NCBI GenBank assembly: GCA_030386875.1
Contig: CM059566.1
Coordinates: 38,910,068-38,974,067 of the forward strand
DNA from: Morinoia aosen
Lineage: Eukaryota > Arthropoda > Malacostraca > Amphipoda > Talitridae
Reading direction: 5' to 3'
DNA length: 64,000 bases
A program made the translations under genes and the position numbers. Below, one piece after another: positions 1 to 11,389 of the stretch. The notes beneath the pieces are model-generated. The model was not told the DNA's origin. It did no database searches and worked only from the letters and a program-made list of their open reading frames with translations. How positions within the stretch are numbered: position 1 is the stretch's first letter; every line of letters begins with the position of its first letter.

Positions 1-284
1 ATTTCATAGGTTACGAATGATAGACTAGTCATTCAAGTTTACGTCTATATCACTGCCTCACTTCTTTCAGCAAATGAGCGCACTATTGTTATTAATTTTT
101 ATTCCTAGTTATTACGCTGAACATGTAAGCACAAATATCCTATTTCATGAGCAGCCGGGAGAACATTCTAATTTTGATAGGGATACGAATCTATCGAAAT
201 TTGTATAGCTGCTTCACAGAAACTCTTCTTTTTTTTCCACAGGCGTGAATCGTTTCGTGTTTTTTTTCAGATTCCATCAACAGA

Positions 285-1778
285 ATGTCGTCCGGACCGA
301 TCAACACGAATGCAAGAGCGCATAAACTCATCACTGCAGAGTTCGTACAAGAAGCACTTCTCAATGATAAAGGTCCCAGTGCAAAATTCCAGACTTTCGA
401 AATCGTTGATTTCTGCACAAAAGGTGACAACTACGCGTGCTTCGTTACAAGTGTAAAGGCTACGTTTCTTCAAGAAGGTCAAGAAAAAAATGTAACTTAC
501 ATAGCTAAGCTGAATCACTGTCAGAAGGTCGAAGCATTTGAAATTTTTTCCACGACTGCGTTTGAAAAAGAAGGTAATTTCTACTTTAAACTGCTACCAG
601 ATTTGAATGCAGTCACGAAAACGCTTGAGTTGGAGCCTTTGAAATTTCCTTCGTGTTATTTGGCTTCCTTCGAGCACGGCAGACAAATAATTTTGCTTAG
701 TGACAAACGAGAAGATTCTTTCAAAATGGCCGATCGGTTCGTTGGCCTCGACGATGACCATGTCATTATTGTTCTCAAAGAGCTGGCTCGCTTGCACGCT
801 GCTTCTGTCATACTTGAAGACAACTTAGGAGAAGAGAAACTGCTGCAAAAATATAATTTTTTGCTTGATTTTTTCACTGGACAAAGAGATGGTGATATGA
901 AGCCTCTGCTCAAAGACATGTTCGCCGGATATACCAACAACGCCGCAAGAATTGCTGATCGTATCACAGGCTACGAAAAAGTTTCCGCATGGCTTAAAGA
1001 GCTCGCATCGGCTACTTATGAAACTTTGGGAGCACAGACAGCGGAGTGCGAGCCCAAATTTCGGGTGGTTAACCACGGAGACTGCTGGAACAACAATTTA
1101 CTTTTCAGGTGAGAATTTTTACTTTTTCCTTTGATTGTCAAATAAAAAGGGTGAGCATTTTATTCGTGGGAGCATGTTCATGGCGAGATAACTTGCATGC
1201 TTAATTGTTGCGAGTCAGTGAGAAGCTTCCAAAGATGTAGTAGGAATATGAGCAATGATATTTTGATGAAATGTGTTCGAAAATATTTAGTAATTACTGT
1301 TCTTTATCCCACAAGGTACGAAGACGGGAAAGTTGCGGATGTGTGCCTGCTCGATCTCCAAATAAACCGCCACGCCTCACTCGCTCTGGACCTGAATTAC
1401 TTCTTCTTTACGAGCCTCAACGGAGACACGAGGAAGAAAGGCCTGGAGTCCTACCTCACCGTCTACTACAACACCTTCAAAGAGGTGTTCGACGCTGCCA
1501 AGAAGCCCATGAAGTTCACACGGGAGGAGCTCTACGCTGAGTACCGCAACAAGAACCTCTTTGGCCTTCTCATGGCCATCATGGTGATGCCGCTCGTTGT
1601 TATGGAATCCACCAATGTTCCTGATTTCGATGATGTCAATGAAGACAACTTAAAGGAGAAACTGGAGGAAGAGCAACAGAAAGTTCTGGATATGATTGAC
1701 ACCAGTCCTGTATTGCGACCTAGAATGTTGGACATGTTTGACGAGATGGTAGAGCACGGAACAATTAAGATTAAATAG
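285..1778 (+). CDS. EcKinase-like (CHK kinase-like) protein, array gene 1; two coding exons
   Basis: Join 285-1108 and 1316-1778, 428 aa. Predicted small-molecule kinase of the ecdysteroid 22-kinase-like family (PF02958), whose known members phosphorylate hydroxylated steroids; many others are thought to act on xenobiotics. Visible landmarks: N-lobe KGDNYACFV at residues 46-54, candidate ATP-binding Lys75 in YIAKLNH, helix GLDDDHV...ELARLHAAS, catalytic loop HGDCWNNN at 264-271 (Asp266, Asn271), and metal-binding LLDLQ at 286-290 (Asp288; the usual family form is DFQ). A hydrophobic FGLLMAIMVMPLVV stretch and an acidic tail ending MLDMFDEMVEHG follow. The intron 1109-1315 is GT-AG, phase 2 (AG|G = Arg275). 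The ATG lies 14 nt after a poly-T/CAG acceptor at 268-270, implying an upstream non-coding exon outside view. I see no AATAAA close downstream. Family assignment is firm; the substrate is unknown. Confidence 0.93.
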
Positions 1779-2259
1779 TTAGAAATAGATTATTTCGGAG
1801 GAAAAATATGCTGAATCACTTTCATATTTGGTCCTACTCCTGTGGAAGCACCTAGTAAAGTTATAGCTTTTATTGTTCAATTTAAATAGCAGGCTTTCAT
1901 ACTATTTCTACCATTAAGAATGTTTTGGGTTTTAAGCCTGACTCTCTGAACTGTCACAACTATACCAGTTTTCCACATTTCTGCAGTATTTTAAGTTCTT
2001 TCAGCTAATATCATCGTTATACTCTTACGCAGAAGAAGTCAACAGTGTAGTGTATCAAGTGCACGGATCTTCTGTAGCGCACAAATATCTTTGTTTACAT
2101 GCTCGTATCTCTAGCTCTAGGAAGTTCATATTACAATTTTTCATCGATGCATCTTTTATCAAGTTGGTGCTAGTGAAGAACAACAGCGAGAATTTACTCA
2201 TAACTCATCTACTGAACTGTGGCGGCATGAATGCTCAGCCGATGTGTTGATTGGTCCTT

Positions 2260-2389
2260 AAATTATGTTGGTTGGCTCTCAAATTATGTTGGTTGGCGCT
2301 CAAATTATGTTGGTTTGCGCTCAAATTATGTTGGTTGGCTCTCAAATTATGTCAGTTGGGTTTCAAATTATGTTGGTTGGCTCTCAAAA
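2260..2389. repeat. 21-bp tandem repeat, about 6 copies
   Basis: Unit is close to AAATTATGTTGGTTGGCTCTC, repeated six times with a few substitutions (for example GCGCT for GCTCT, and GTCAGTTGGGTTT in the fifth copy). It lies in the 3' flank of gene 1. No coding potential. Confidence 0.9.
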
Positions 2390-2924
2390 TTTAGTTAAAA
2401 TGAAGGAATGAATGTAAATGAAAATCCAATGCTGTCAAATTGAATGAAATGCACAATGTTGCCTTAGGACGCGCTAATTTCTGAAAAGACTGGCTATATT
2501 AAACGTCGAACAGATCGAGTAAGCTAGTTAACAGCCAGAAGTGCCGTCAATCCATTAGCCGTCAAAGGCCAGAATTGAACACTTTGTGAAGTATTATTCA
2601 TAAGCTGCCAGGTATGATCAAAATGTAAATATTCCTGTTAAATTAAAGATTCACAAAAAAAATTAACACCTGTGAGCGACGTGTTTACGAAGGCTGAAAA
2701 CTAAAGTTTAAAGTAAAACTCTGTCTAGAGAGGAACACTTCCTGGCTCATTTCGTGATTCTGCTGTTTTTGTACTGCAAAACTAACATCATTGCGCTCCA
2801 AATTTTTGAAGCCATATTCAAACATTTCATTCATCGATTTTGGTATTTTGACGAAAGCCTCGCTGTATCATTGTGCGTCAAATTACCGCACTTAATGTAT
2901 GTCTCAGTACATCTTTCAGTGATT

Positions 2925-3185
2925 AGAAATGAACCTCACGTGATCTTGTTTATGCAGAAAACAGAATTAGAAATGAACCTCACGTGATCTTGTATATGAA
3001 GAAAACTGAATTAGAAATGAGCCTTACGTGATCTTCTTAATGTAGAAAACAGAATTATAAATGAACCTCATGTCATCTTGTATATGAAGAAAACAGAATT
3101 AGAAATGAACCTCACGTGATCTTGTATTTTAAGAAAATTGATTTAGGAATGAACCTCACGAGGTCCTGTTTATGAAGAAAAAAGC
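2925..3185. repeat. 44-bp tandem repeat, about 6 copies, with CACGTG boxes
   Basis: Unit starts AGAAATGAACCTCACGTGATC and continues with a CTTGTATATGAAGAAAACAG-like half. Three of six copies keep a perfect CACGTG E-box; the others carry one or more substitutions there. It lies about 1.2 kb 3' of gene 1. A regulatory role is possible but not shown. Confidence 0.9.
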
Positions 3186-6100
3186 TCAGAAATTAAACTG
3201 CGACAACAATTCATTGGATTTAAATAATATTTAAGTTCACTATTTCCTTAAAGCCATATTGTTCTCAAGTATTTTTTATCGTGTATTTTTTGTATTTTGA
3301 AAATTTCAACGATTATTTTATCTTGTTTAGTTTAATCTACTTCGCTCGAAATTTGCATTACTCATTTATTCAACGACTGCGAACTGTCATATTCCTGAGT
3401 AATGATAGCATCCTTTGACAAATTATCCATGATTTTCATTTTAATTTAACACTGCTACTGCACGACGTATAGCGCATCTCCACTACCGTATTTGCATCGT
3501 CTGCAACACAGTAGAATGAATCAGCACCACATGATAGTTTATATAGTTAGATGTTCATTGTGTTGCGAGATATAATGAACATAAACATTTTTCAAGACAT
3601 GTTTCTGCAGGATTGTTATGCTGCACAGCTCGAATAACAATAAAATATTGTTCTTTATTTTTTTACACTTATAACAACAAAACGAGTGTGTGTGCGACAC
3701 TGGTACCTTGGTTCATCGAACTTCATTCTGGTGTCGAAGACTGTGTTCTAGCTTTGTTAATTAAAATCCTGATTTGACCGCTACATTTTTTAACATATTT
3801 TACCCCCCTATGACCCACACAATGAATAATCATTACAAAAAAAGGGGTGTTTAAGTGGAGTAGAACGCTCTTCCAACACTCATTTTGATGAAAAAGACGC
3901 TGTCCATAGAAACTGACGTAAAAACGTAAATTTTGCGCATGTGCATGGTTGACCTCTCAATCGCGTTTGCCTCGTAGAGCGCTGGAGGCTTTTGCAGAAA
4001 ATCCAGGACCTAGGTATTGACACTCAAAGATGAGAAAGTTACTTAATAAACCCTTTTTATCCTGTAGGCTTACAAACAATACTCACCTTTTCACTAGATA
4101 ATTTTGGCGTTCCTTTTAAGATCTAAGCTTTGCCCTCATCGGGTTTCTATTTCGCAAACCAATATCCCCTCAAAGTGATATTTTTGTACCAACGTAAGGC
4201 CTTCAAATATTTTTATATATGAGTGTATATGTTGAGTGGACGTAAATTATTCTGTTTCTATAACTAAAGGGTCGACAGGGCAGAAATTCGAAACTATCTT
4301 TTGGTTCACACATTACAAAATCGTACCTTGTAAGTAAGACGGAAATCATGCTTCACCACACGGCAAATTTAATATGTTTCATAGTTTGGGAACCTCTCAA
4401 CTGAAAACGATTCCGATACATTTGAATTATTTCTTGACTTGTTAATCGTTTACCAAAGAAAAACTTGGATTTCTGTTTCTAGCATCTAATCTATTCATTT
4501 ACCAAAAGATTCCCCACTGACTAGGTTTGTTTTTGTCCCTGAGATACTATCGCTCGCTGCTAGAGATAAGGTTGACCTTGCAAGGCAAATTGAAGCATCG
4601 AAACTCGCTGACGTTACATTCAGCTGCAACCTCTGAAAGAGAGCGGGCGCTGAAATTCCTCTCATCCAAGCGAACTGGTGTCTCTTTTTAAAATTTACAA
4701 GTCGGGCTTGAGCTGCACAGCCCAACTTGAAGTGTGCAAGTTTTGTTTAGAGTGGACAAGTTTGTCGTTGAATGTGCTAGTCTGTCTCTGAGTACATGGG
4801 TCTATCTCTTCCGAGCCTACTGTTTTTTTTGTATAAAATCTACAGGTCCTGGCTTGTCGCCATTAATTTCATATAAGTTTTGCTGGTTGCAATAACTTTT
4901 TAATAATGAGAGTGGAGTACCGAAACTTTGAAGCGAGAAGAGACAACCAAGTGTAGCAATGCCCTACGATGTAAGAGTGTTGACGCGAATTTATAACTTA
5001 CGTACTCGTGTATCAAGAATGTAATTTTAATTTCGGCACATTCGAAAGCATCTGTGTTATTCAAGCTCAATTTTCCCAAATGAAAATTTGAGGAGCAGGT
5101 AATTGAGTTTCAAAATAAAAGCAGATGAGGTGATAATAATTTTTCAACAAGTTTTGCGAGCGTAATTCATGGCTCAATGGTATTCTACTCATAGATGATT
5201 ATCGTACTGTACTAATGCAGGGAGTAAATTTTACATCGTTGCCATACCTTGGTTCATCGCATTATTGTTCACGATCGATTTCAATAGATGTTGTTCGTTA
5301 CTTCTTTCTGTACATTCATGCGACTGATAAATATTAAACTGTTTTTGAATATATAAGTACTTGTTTATATTAGATGGTGTTGTTACTTCGTTTGACGAAG
5401 GTGCAGACGAACCCCATTCTAACTGTAGTTTCTGCAGGGACGCTCACGTGATGTTTCCTACTCACTGTTCATAGAAGTCGGCTTTGACCCTTTGAAAATC
5501 TCCGATGATTAGATAATGCTAGATTACATTTCTTGTATGTTAGGGAGAACTTTCATTATCAAGCGTAGTCGTCATTTCGCGTTCATGTTTTTATCATATT
5601 AAAATGACAATTTCATTTTAAGTGAAAATGTTAGCTAACTGTAGGGAGATTACATATTTCGTTACCCTCATTATCCATTGCTAATTTACTTGACCTGCAC
5701 CAACTATTGTGCCAAGATCTGCAGTTTATCTCTAGCCGCAAGAAATTTCAATTACGGTGCCGACTTCTACTTCTGCTGTGTAAGCAGCACTTTATTCGAA
5801 TATCTCATAAAGCATGTCAATATTTGAAGCTCTTTTAACTTAATTGCTTGTGCAATCATGAATTATGTAAAGAATACTTGTGAGAAAGAAAATACTGTTA
5901 AGAAAAACACTTCATCAAAGAAAACATCAACATGGTGAACTGCGTGGGTCTAGAAATTTAGTACACATCATTAGCGATTTAACTATTCACTTAGTTTATC
6001 TTATGTATGAAATTAAGACTAATATATATATTGATGCACCTAAACATACAACCAAGTACATAACTTTACCCGCGCATTAAAAGTTCTCTAATGAGACAAA

Positions 6101-6866
6101 TAAAGTAAATCCTCAATCTAATAAAAGGTTGCAGATTTCTAGATTATATGAATAATTAAATTGTAAATTAAGTTTAAATTATAAATTTTATATAAAATGA
6201 TGAAAGAAACTAGCCCGTTACTCATAAAAAAAGAAGAATTGTTTTAATTTTTTCTCTAACTCAAATCGAACATCCACCGAGGCATTCTCTAGTAGTATTT
6301 AGAGTATGTGTTTATAAGTTGTCAGTCCTTATACTTAGTTTAAAATATCCAAGAGAATATAGCCAAATTTTTTCTCTCAATAATAGTATTAACAATCGAA
6401 GAGGCTAGCATGCACCCCTGATGGCTTCTATCAATTAAAGACATTCACATTAAGAAATCTTAAACATTTTAAACAATTTAAACAATTTAAACAATTTATT
6501 TACCACAGGAGATACAGAGGTAGAATGTTTCTTAAGTCTAATACAATGGTCAGAGTTAAGTATAGCTACCTGTGGGCCCGAATAAGTTCAGCGACTTCTA
6601 GGGCATCCTACCATTACATTATTCTAGGGCGTACAATAATGTTTAACCTAATTCACTTAGCCTAGTTTCGCATTAGACTGATCAACAGGATAATGAACTC
6701 GATATTGATGTTTAATTTTACAATATAGGTCATATGGACAATATTTAAGAGTATATTCGATAAAGATTTGGGAGCAGACTGAAAATCGGCGATATTACTC
6801 ATGGCAAATTGCATTATTAGGACCAGACATGTAGGAGGCAGGATTTGACTTGGTGATCTTACACGA

Positions 6867-8899
6867 CTAGTATTCTGATAAGAAGTGAGACTCAAGATTT
6901 CTTTTAAATACCTTGTAAGAATTACTTTCACGGATCTCCGCAGGTATTGAGTTCCAGGTTTTAGTTCCAACGAATAGTATACTATGTTGCGAGCGGGCCT
7001 TTGAATAATAAGGAAGCATGAATTTACTTTTATTTCGTGTTAAATGCTTGTGATGACCAGTTTGCGCAGTTAATAACTGTTGAAGGCTATTGTCGCCATC
7101 ATTAGCTAATGTTTTGTAGATGAAATTGCAGATGGAGATTTTGTAGAGATCCGAGAGTTTAAGTATTTGTAAATTTTTGAATGAATCATTTGTGTGAGCA
7201 TTATATTCTAGGTTCTTTACCGCTCTGATGGCTCTTTTTTGCAGAGTAAAAATTATATTAGTTTTATTTTTATCAGTTCCATGCCATGCTTCTATTCCGT
7301 ATTGCAGGTATGGTGAAATGAGCGTTCGATAAAGCATTAGTAAGGCTGTTTCAGGCAGGAAATTTTTAACTTTATTCAGGATTCCGATGGATTTTGATAA
7401 TTTAGAACTAATATGAGTGATGTGCTCTTTGAAGGTCAGATGTTTATCTATTATGATGCCCAGAAATTTACATGAGTTGGTTTCTTTGATTTCACCTTCG
7501 CCAATTTTAATGGATGGTAGAGATATATTTTTCTTGTATGAGAACGTAATATAATTTGTTTTATCGATATTGAGGCTTATTTTATTAGCTTTAAGCCACA
7601 GTGAAACCTTATGGAGTTCATTATTTATACTCTCCGCAATCGTAGTGGGATTTTCGTTCGGAAGGACCGCAGAAAGCGTACTGTCATCGGCAAAAAGTAT
7701 GAATTTAAAAAATGATGTAGATTTAATAATATCATTGATAAAAATCAGAAAAAGGAGAGGCCCAAGAACAGATCCTTGTGGAACTCCATGGCTAATTTTC
7801 TGTGGGTCCGATTTTGCGTCGTCAATGACAACGTATTGCTTCCGATTTGTTAGGTATGATCTGAACCAATCATGGGCAACCCCTCGAATGCCATAACAAT
7901 GAAGTTTCGAGAGTAATATGTTATGGTCCACACAATCGAATGCCTTTCGAAAGTCAAGAAATACAGAGAAGACAGTCTTTCCGTTATCTATATTAGAATA
8001 AAGGAATTGTAAATGATTTAATATTGCCTGTGTTGTTGATTTTTTACAGCGAAAGCCGTATTGTTTATCATAGAGAAATGATTTTTGTTCAAAATAAGAG
8101 TACACTTTTTTATACACAATTTTCTCGAATACCTTGCTAATAATTGGTAACATGGAGATAGGTCGATAATTGTTTACACAGGTTTTTTCACCATTTTTAA
8201 AGATAGGGGTTACTCTAGCAACTTTGAGGGAGTTCGGGAAAGTGCCTAGTAAGAGAGACTGGTTAATAATATTGGATATCAGCGGGGCCACAATGTCAGC
8301 AATTATTTTAAGTATTTTAGTTGGAAACGTTTGTAACCCACTCGATTTATTTTTCATGTTGTTTATGCACGCAATTACATCGGAGGAGTTTGTAGGCGTA
8401 AAGAAAAAGGAGTTGTGTTCTCGAATATGATCCATAAATTCCAGGTGATCAGTAGGTTCACTTGGAATACCATTGGCTATAGTTTTTCCTACGTTTACAA
8501 AGAAGTTGTTGAAGAGATTAGCAATTTCATTCTTCTCATGGTATTTTACATTATCTTGAGTGATATAACCAATTTTCTTTTTTTCGGCGTTATTCGGTTT
8601 ATAACAAGAGTTAAGGAGGCGCCAAGTCTTTTTAACGTCAGCTTTGAATTGAGTAAACTTGAGGGTAAAGTAGCTCTTTTTTGATGTTCTTATCTGGTTT
8701 GTCACATAGTTTCTGAATCAGTTATATGTTTCTCTAGATATTCGCCCTTCGCAAAGGAGGGCTAGGTACGCTTGGCGTTTCTTTATATTTATCACGATGT
8801 CTCTAGTAATCCAGGGCTTTTGTTTATTTTTCGGGGTAACTGTACGAGTTACAATTGGGCAACACTGGTTGTATGCGTTCATTATAGTTTCAGTCAACT
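6867..8899 (-). pseudogene. LINE ORF2, reverse transcriptase part (broken by a stop)
   Basis: The main open stretch is 6867-8705 (612 codons). Reading the same frame upstream through an in-frame TGA (plus-strand TCA at 8718-8720) continues recognisable ORF2 sequence to about 8905, so 8705 is not the real start. Reverse transcriptase motifs in order: VTPIFKNGEK, NNYRPISMLP, QYGFRCKKST, FLDFRKAFD (first catalytic Asp), HGVPQGSVLGPLLF, LFADDSTL (catalytic Asp pair), then a C-terminal region starting KFLGIIIDKHLTF. It encodes the polymerase for target-primed reverse transcription. Apart from the stop and the frameshift near 8900-8930 the domain is intact, suggesting a fairly young insertion. Confidence 0.9.
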
Positions 8900-9868
8900 T
8901 TACTCTGATTCATCAATGCTCCTTGCATTATTGTTTTGTTGGGTGATGTGCAATGTTGGCATTAAATCTTCTAGAACGGTGCGCATTTCTTCTAAATTTG
9001 ATTCGTTTATTTTACGATATGAGTAAGTTTCAGCCCGTGCTTTGGTGCACGCAAGATAGACATTTTTCTTAATAAGAAAAACTGGAAAATGATCTGATAA
9101 GTCAGAAGTAATTATTCCAGCAAGAAAATCACTTGGGTCTGTCATAAAGATATTGTCAAGCAGCGTGGCACATTCTGAGGTTATTCGTGTTTGCTTTGTG
9201 ATGATCGGAAGGAAAGATTTAGAATGAAATGCATTTAAGAAATTAGAGATTGGTTCATAGCTTTCATGTTTCAGCAAATCATAGTTGAAGTCACCGCATA
9301 TTATTATGTCATTGTAGAAGGACCTGTTGAACTGAGAAATAATTCGATTAAGCTCATTAATGAAGGATATAGGACAGGCTGTAGGCGGCCTATACACCGT
9401 TCCAAGCACAATTCGTTTGCCATCTCTAGACAGTTCTACGAATAATGATTCTATATGATCCTGATTCAGTGTTGCACTTGCTATGATTCTCGAATCCATG
9501 TGCTTAGAAATGTATGTACTGATGCCCCCGCCTCGCTTGTTTTTTCGTAGCGAATGGTAACTATGATAATTTTCAAATTTAATCATGTCTTTGGTCGAGT
9601 CGTCTAGCCAGCTTTCGGTGAAGCTAATCACATCTAAGGTATACTTAAGTTCAGTAATAGTGCATTGTATCTCTTCCAATTTTGGATAGAGTGACCTACA
9701 GTTCCAACACAGTAGCGAAAAATCCTGCCGGGAGATTCGTATAGATTCGTTGAATTTTGATATGTTAGTATATCTGCAGTTTTCAGAGTCGTTTAGGTTT
9801 GGAAATATTCTGTTCAAATGATTGAGATCCGGGTCGATTTCATCTAATATATCAGCGTGATCAGTCAT
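8900..9868 (-). pseudogene. LINE ORF2, apurinic-like endonuclease part
   Basis: 322-codon open stretch beginning at a true ATG (9866-9868, minus strand). It is an exonuclease/endonuclease/phosphatase-fold domain: LLCWNCRSL (metal-binding Asn), ISFTESWL (Glu), TVYRPP, IICGDFNYDLL (Asp/Asn pair) and SDLSDHFPVF (terminal SDH motif) appear in order. It would nick target DNA to start reverse transcription. It runs out of frame near 8900: a shift here connects it to the segment reading KLTETIMNAYNQ in the reverse transcriptase frame. About 48 codons precede the first endonuclease motif. Confidence 0.88.
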
Positions 9869-11183
9869 TCAAAATTAGTAAACAGTAGGCAGTAAGTACT
9901 ATTGTACAACTTAAAACGAAATACAGAGTCAAGATTAAAAGGATATATCTATCTAAAAACTAGCTTAGAAAGTATAGAAAAGAGTAAGAAATCTAGCGTG
10001 ATTTCGTGGGTACACTCAATACTCAGCCAATAGCGATTAATATTGGAGTTCAATATACAAAATTGATGCGTACAAATTGCTGAAGGCGTTGTTACAAAGT
10101 TCACATACAACAGGTAATAAGTTTAAAAAAAAAATAAAGATAAATAGAAAAAAATTTAGCGACGATGATAATCTAATCAGCTAATATGTTTTACACATAA
10201 TAATAGTTTGTTGGTTAAAAATTACATACAATTTACGAGGAAAGGTGAACAAGGTGGATATCAATATTCCATCATAATATTGGTAGGTACAAATTGCTGA
10301 TGGTGCTGTTGCAATTTCCAATACAGTTGTCATAAATGTTCATATATATCTGTCATAAGATTGTCAAAATTGAGGTAAAACTGCCGTATATATCTTTAGA
10401 GGTTGGAACTGATTCATGACATGAAGTTATGCAGTTTGAATATCTAGTGTAAAGTTATAGAATTCTAGGCGTTATTGGCATACGAGTATATAATTTGACA
10501 CAGGTACATGTTTTGATACCTAATTGAGGTGAACACCCAAGACCTGATTCGATGATGTATCCAGTTGCCGCATCAGGTATTGGTCGAGCTCTTCTGGCGT
10601 GTTAATCTGACGTCTCGAGTCCGGTTGTCCAGGGATGAATGCGAAGATGTTTCCAGCTTGGGTCCTCGGGGTTCCGATTTTTTCCGGGAAATTTCTCTTG
10701 GCTACATTCAACCTGTGTTATGAATCAAATTTCATGAATCAAATTTGCATGAAATTGGAGTTTTTTCTCATTTTCATATTATGCGAAACTTTTTCTCAAT
10801 GTTACCCGAGACCGGTACCATGCGTCCTGTTGATCGAACCAGCGTTAGTGTAGATACGCTTTCCAACAATTGATTTCAATACAGACAAATTTGACAAGTT
10901 AATATAAAACTAGTTTTCAAAACTTGTAATAACATCGTGAATGCGTCTGACATCATCAACAGTTTTGAAGTTTTCCTGACCTCTGAAATCGCGCGCTCTC
11001 AAGCTGATACTGAAGCTTTTATAATCAACAAAAGCAAGAGTTATGGCCCGATACTGAGGAAAAATTTTTCACTCATTTACGGTCGTCCCACCTGATGCTG
11101 CTCGCCGTACTTGGTTAAAAAATATAAAAAGGGATATTTCTTCAGCTAAAAGGAGTAGAACATGGAATTTCATTTTTCAGAAA
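9869..11183. other. Spacer between the LINE and gene 2
   Basis: AT-rich. Some of it may be LINE 5' sequence, but I see no ORF1. A 63-codon minus-strand open stretch ends at 10520 (it reads NTPEELDQYLMRQLD); it is unusually polar and GC-rich for this spacer, follows a possible CAG acceptor, and matches nothing I recognise. Confidence 0.4.
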
Positions 11184-11372
11184 AGGCTGTAAAGACAACG
11201 TGAACCTTTTGTACCTATCAATAACATCCGCATATTTCTTCTTTCAAGTGTCCCTAGTGACAAAATTTTGAAATTTTGTTCTTCTCAAAACAGGCTGTAA
11301 TCAAAATCATTTGTTCCTATCAATAACACTCTTATATTTCTTCTTTCCAGTGTCTGTAGTGCCAAAATTTTG
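11184..11372 (+). repeat. Duplicated splice-acceptor region before gene 2
   Basis: Two diverged copies, 11184-11270 and 11292-11372, share AGGCTGTAA, TTGTNCCTATCAATAACA, ATATTTCTTCTTTC and GTGTCNNTAGTGNCAAAATTTTG. The second copy contains TTCTTTCCAG (acceptor at 11348-11350), which fits the conserved position before the ATG. The first copy has TTCTTTCAAG, a weaker but possible acceptor about 115 nt upstream. Confidence 0.75.
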
Positions 11373-11389
11373 CGGGGCTTACCAACACA

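Larger units (their letters stand above)
1779..6465. other. Intergenic DNA, no gene seen
   Basis: AT-rich spacer between gene 1 and the 3' end of the LINE. Apart from two short tandem arrays listed separately (2260-2389 and 2925-3185) I see no coding region, RNA gene or clear element. The upstream exon of gene 2 could lie anywhere between here and 11350 and is not identifiable. Confidence 0.6.
6466..9868 (-). mobile_element. CR1/L2/Jockey-like non-LTR retrotransposon (LINE), defective
   Basis: On the minus strand the order is endonuclease, reverse transcriptase, about 0.4 kb of 3' UTR, then a tail of about four ATTGTTTAA-like repeats at 6466-6505. That is the microsatellite-type 3' end seen in CR1/L2-like elements rather than poly(A). 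ORF2 is interrupted by one in-frame TGA and one frameshift. No convincing ORF1 is seen upstream of the endonuclease, so the copy is probably 5'-truncated, and the 5' boundary given is only the endonuclease ATG. The element lies antisense to the EcKL array. The exact clade would need a phylogeny. Confidence 0.88.

Noticed and set aside
285..1778. Bacterial-type aminoglycoside phosphotransferase gained by transfer
   Set aside because: The HGDxWxxN fold is shared, but introns, the LLDLQ form and the tandem paralogues fit the animal EcKL family.
10520..10711. 63-codon minus-strand open frame as a LINE ORF1 remnant
   Set aside because: Right orientation but too short, no zinc knuckle or other ORF1 feature, and separated from the LINE by about 650 bp.
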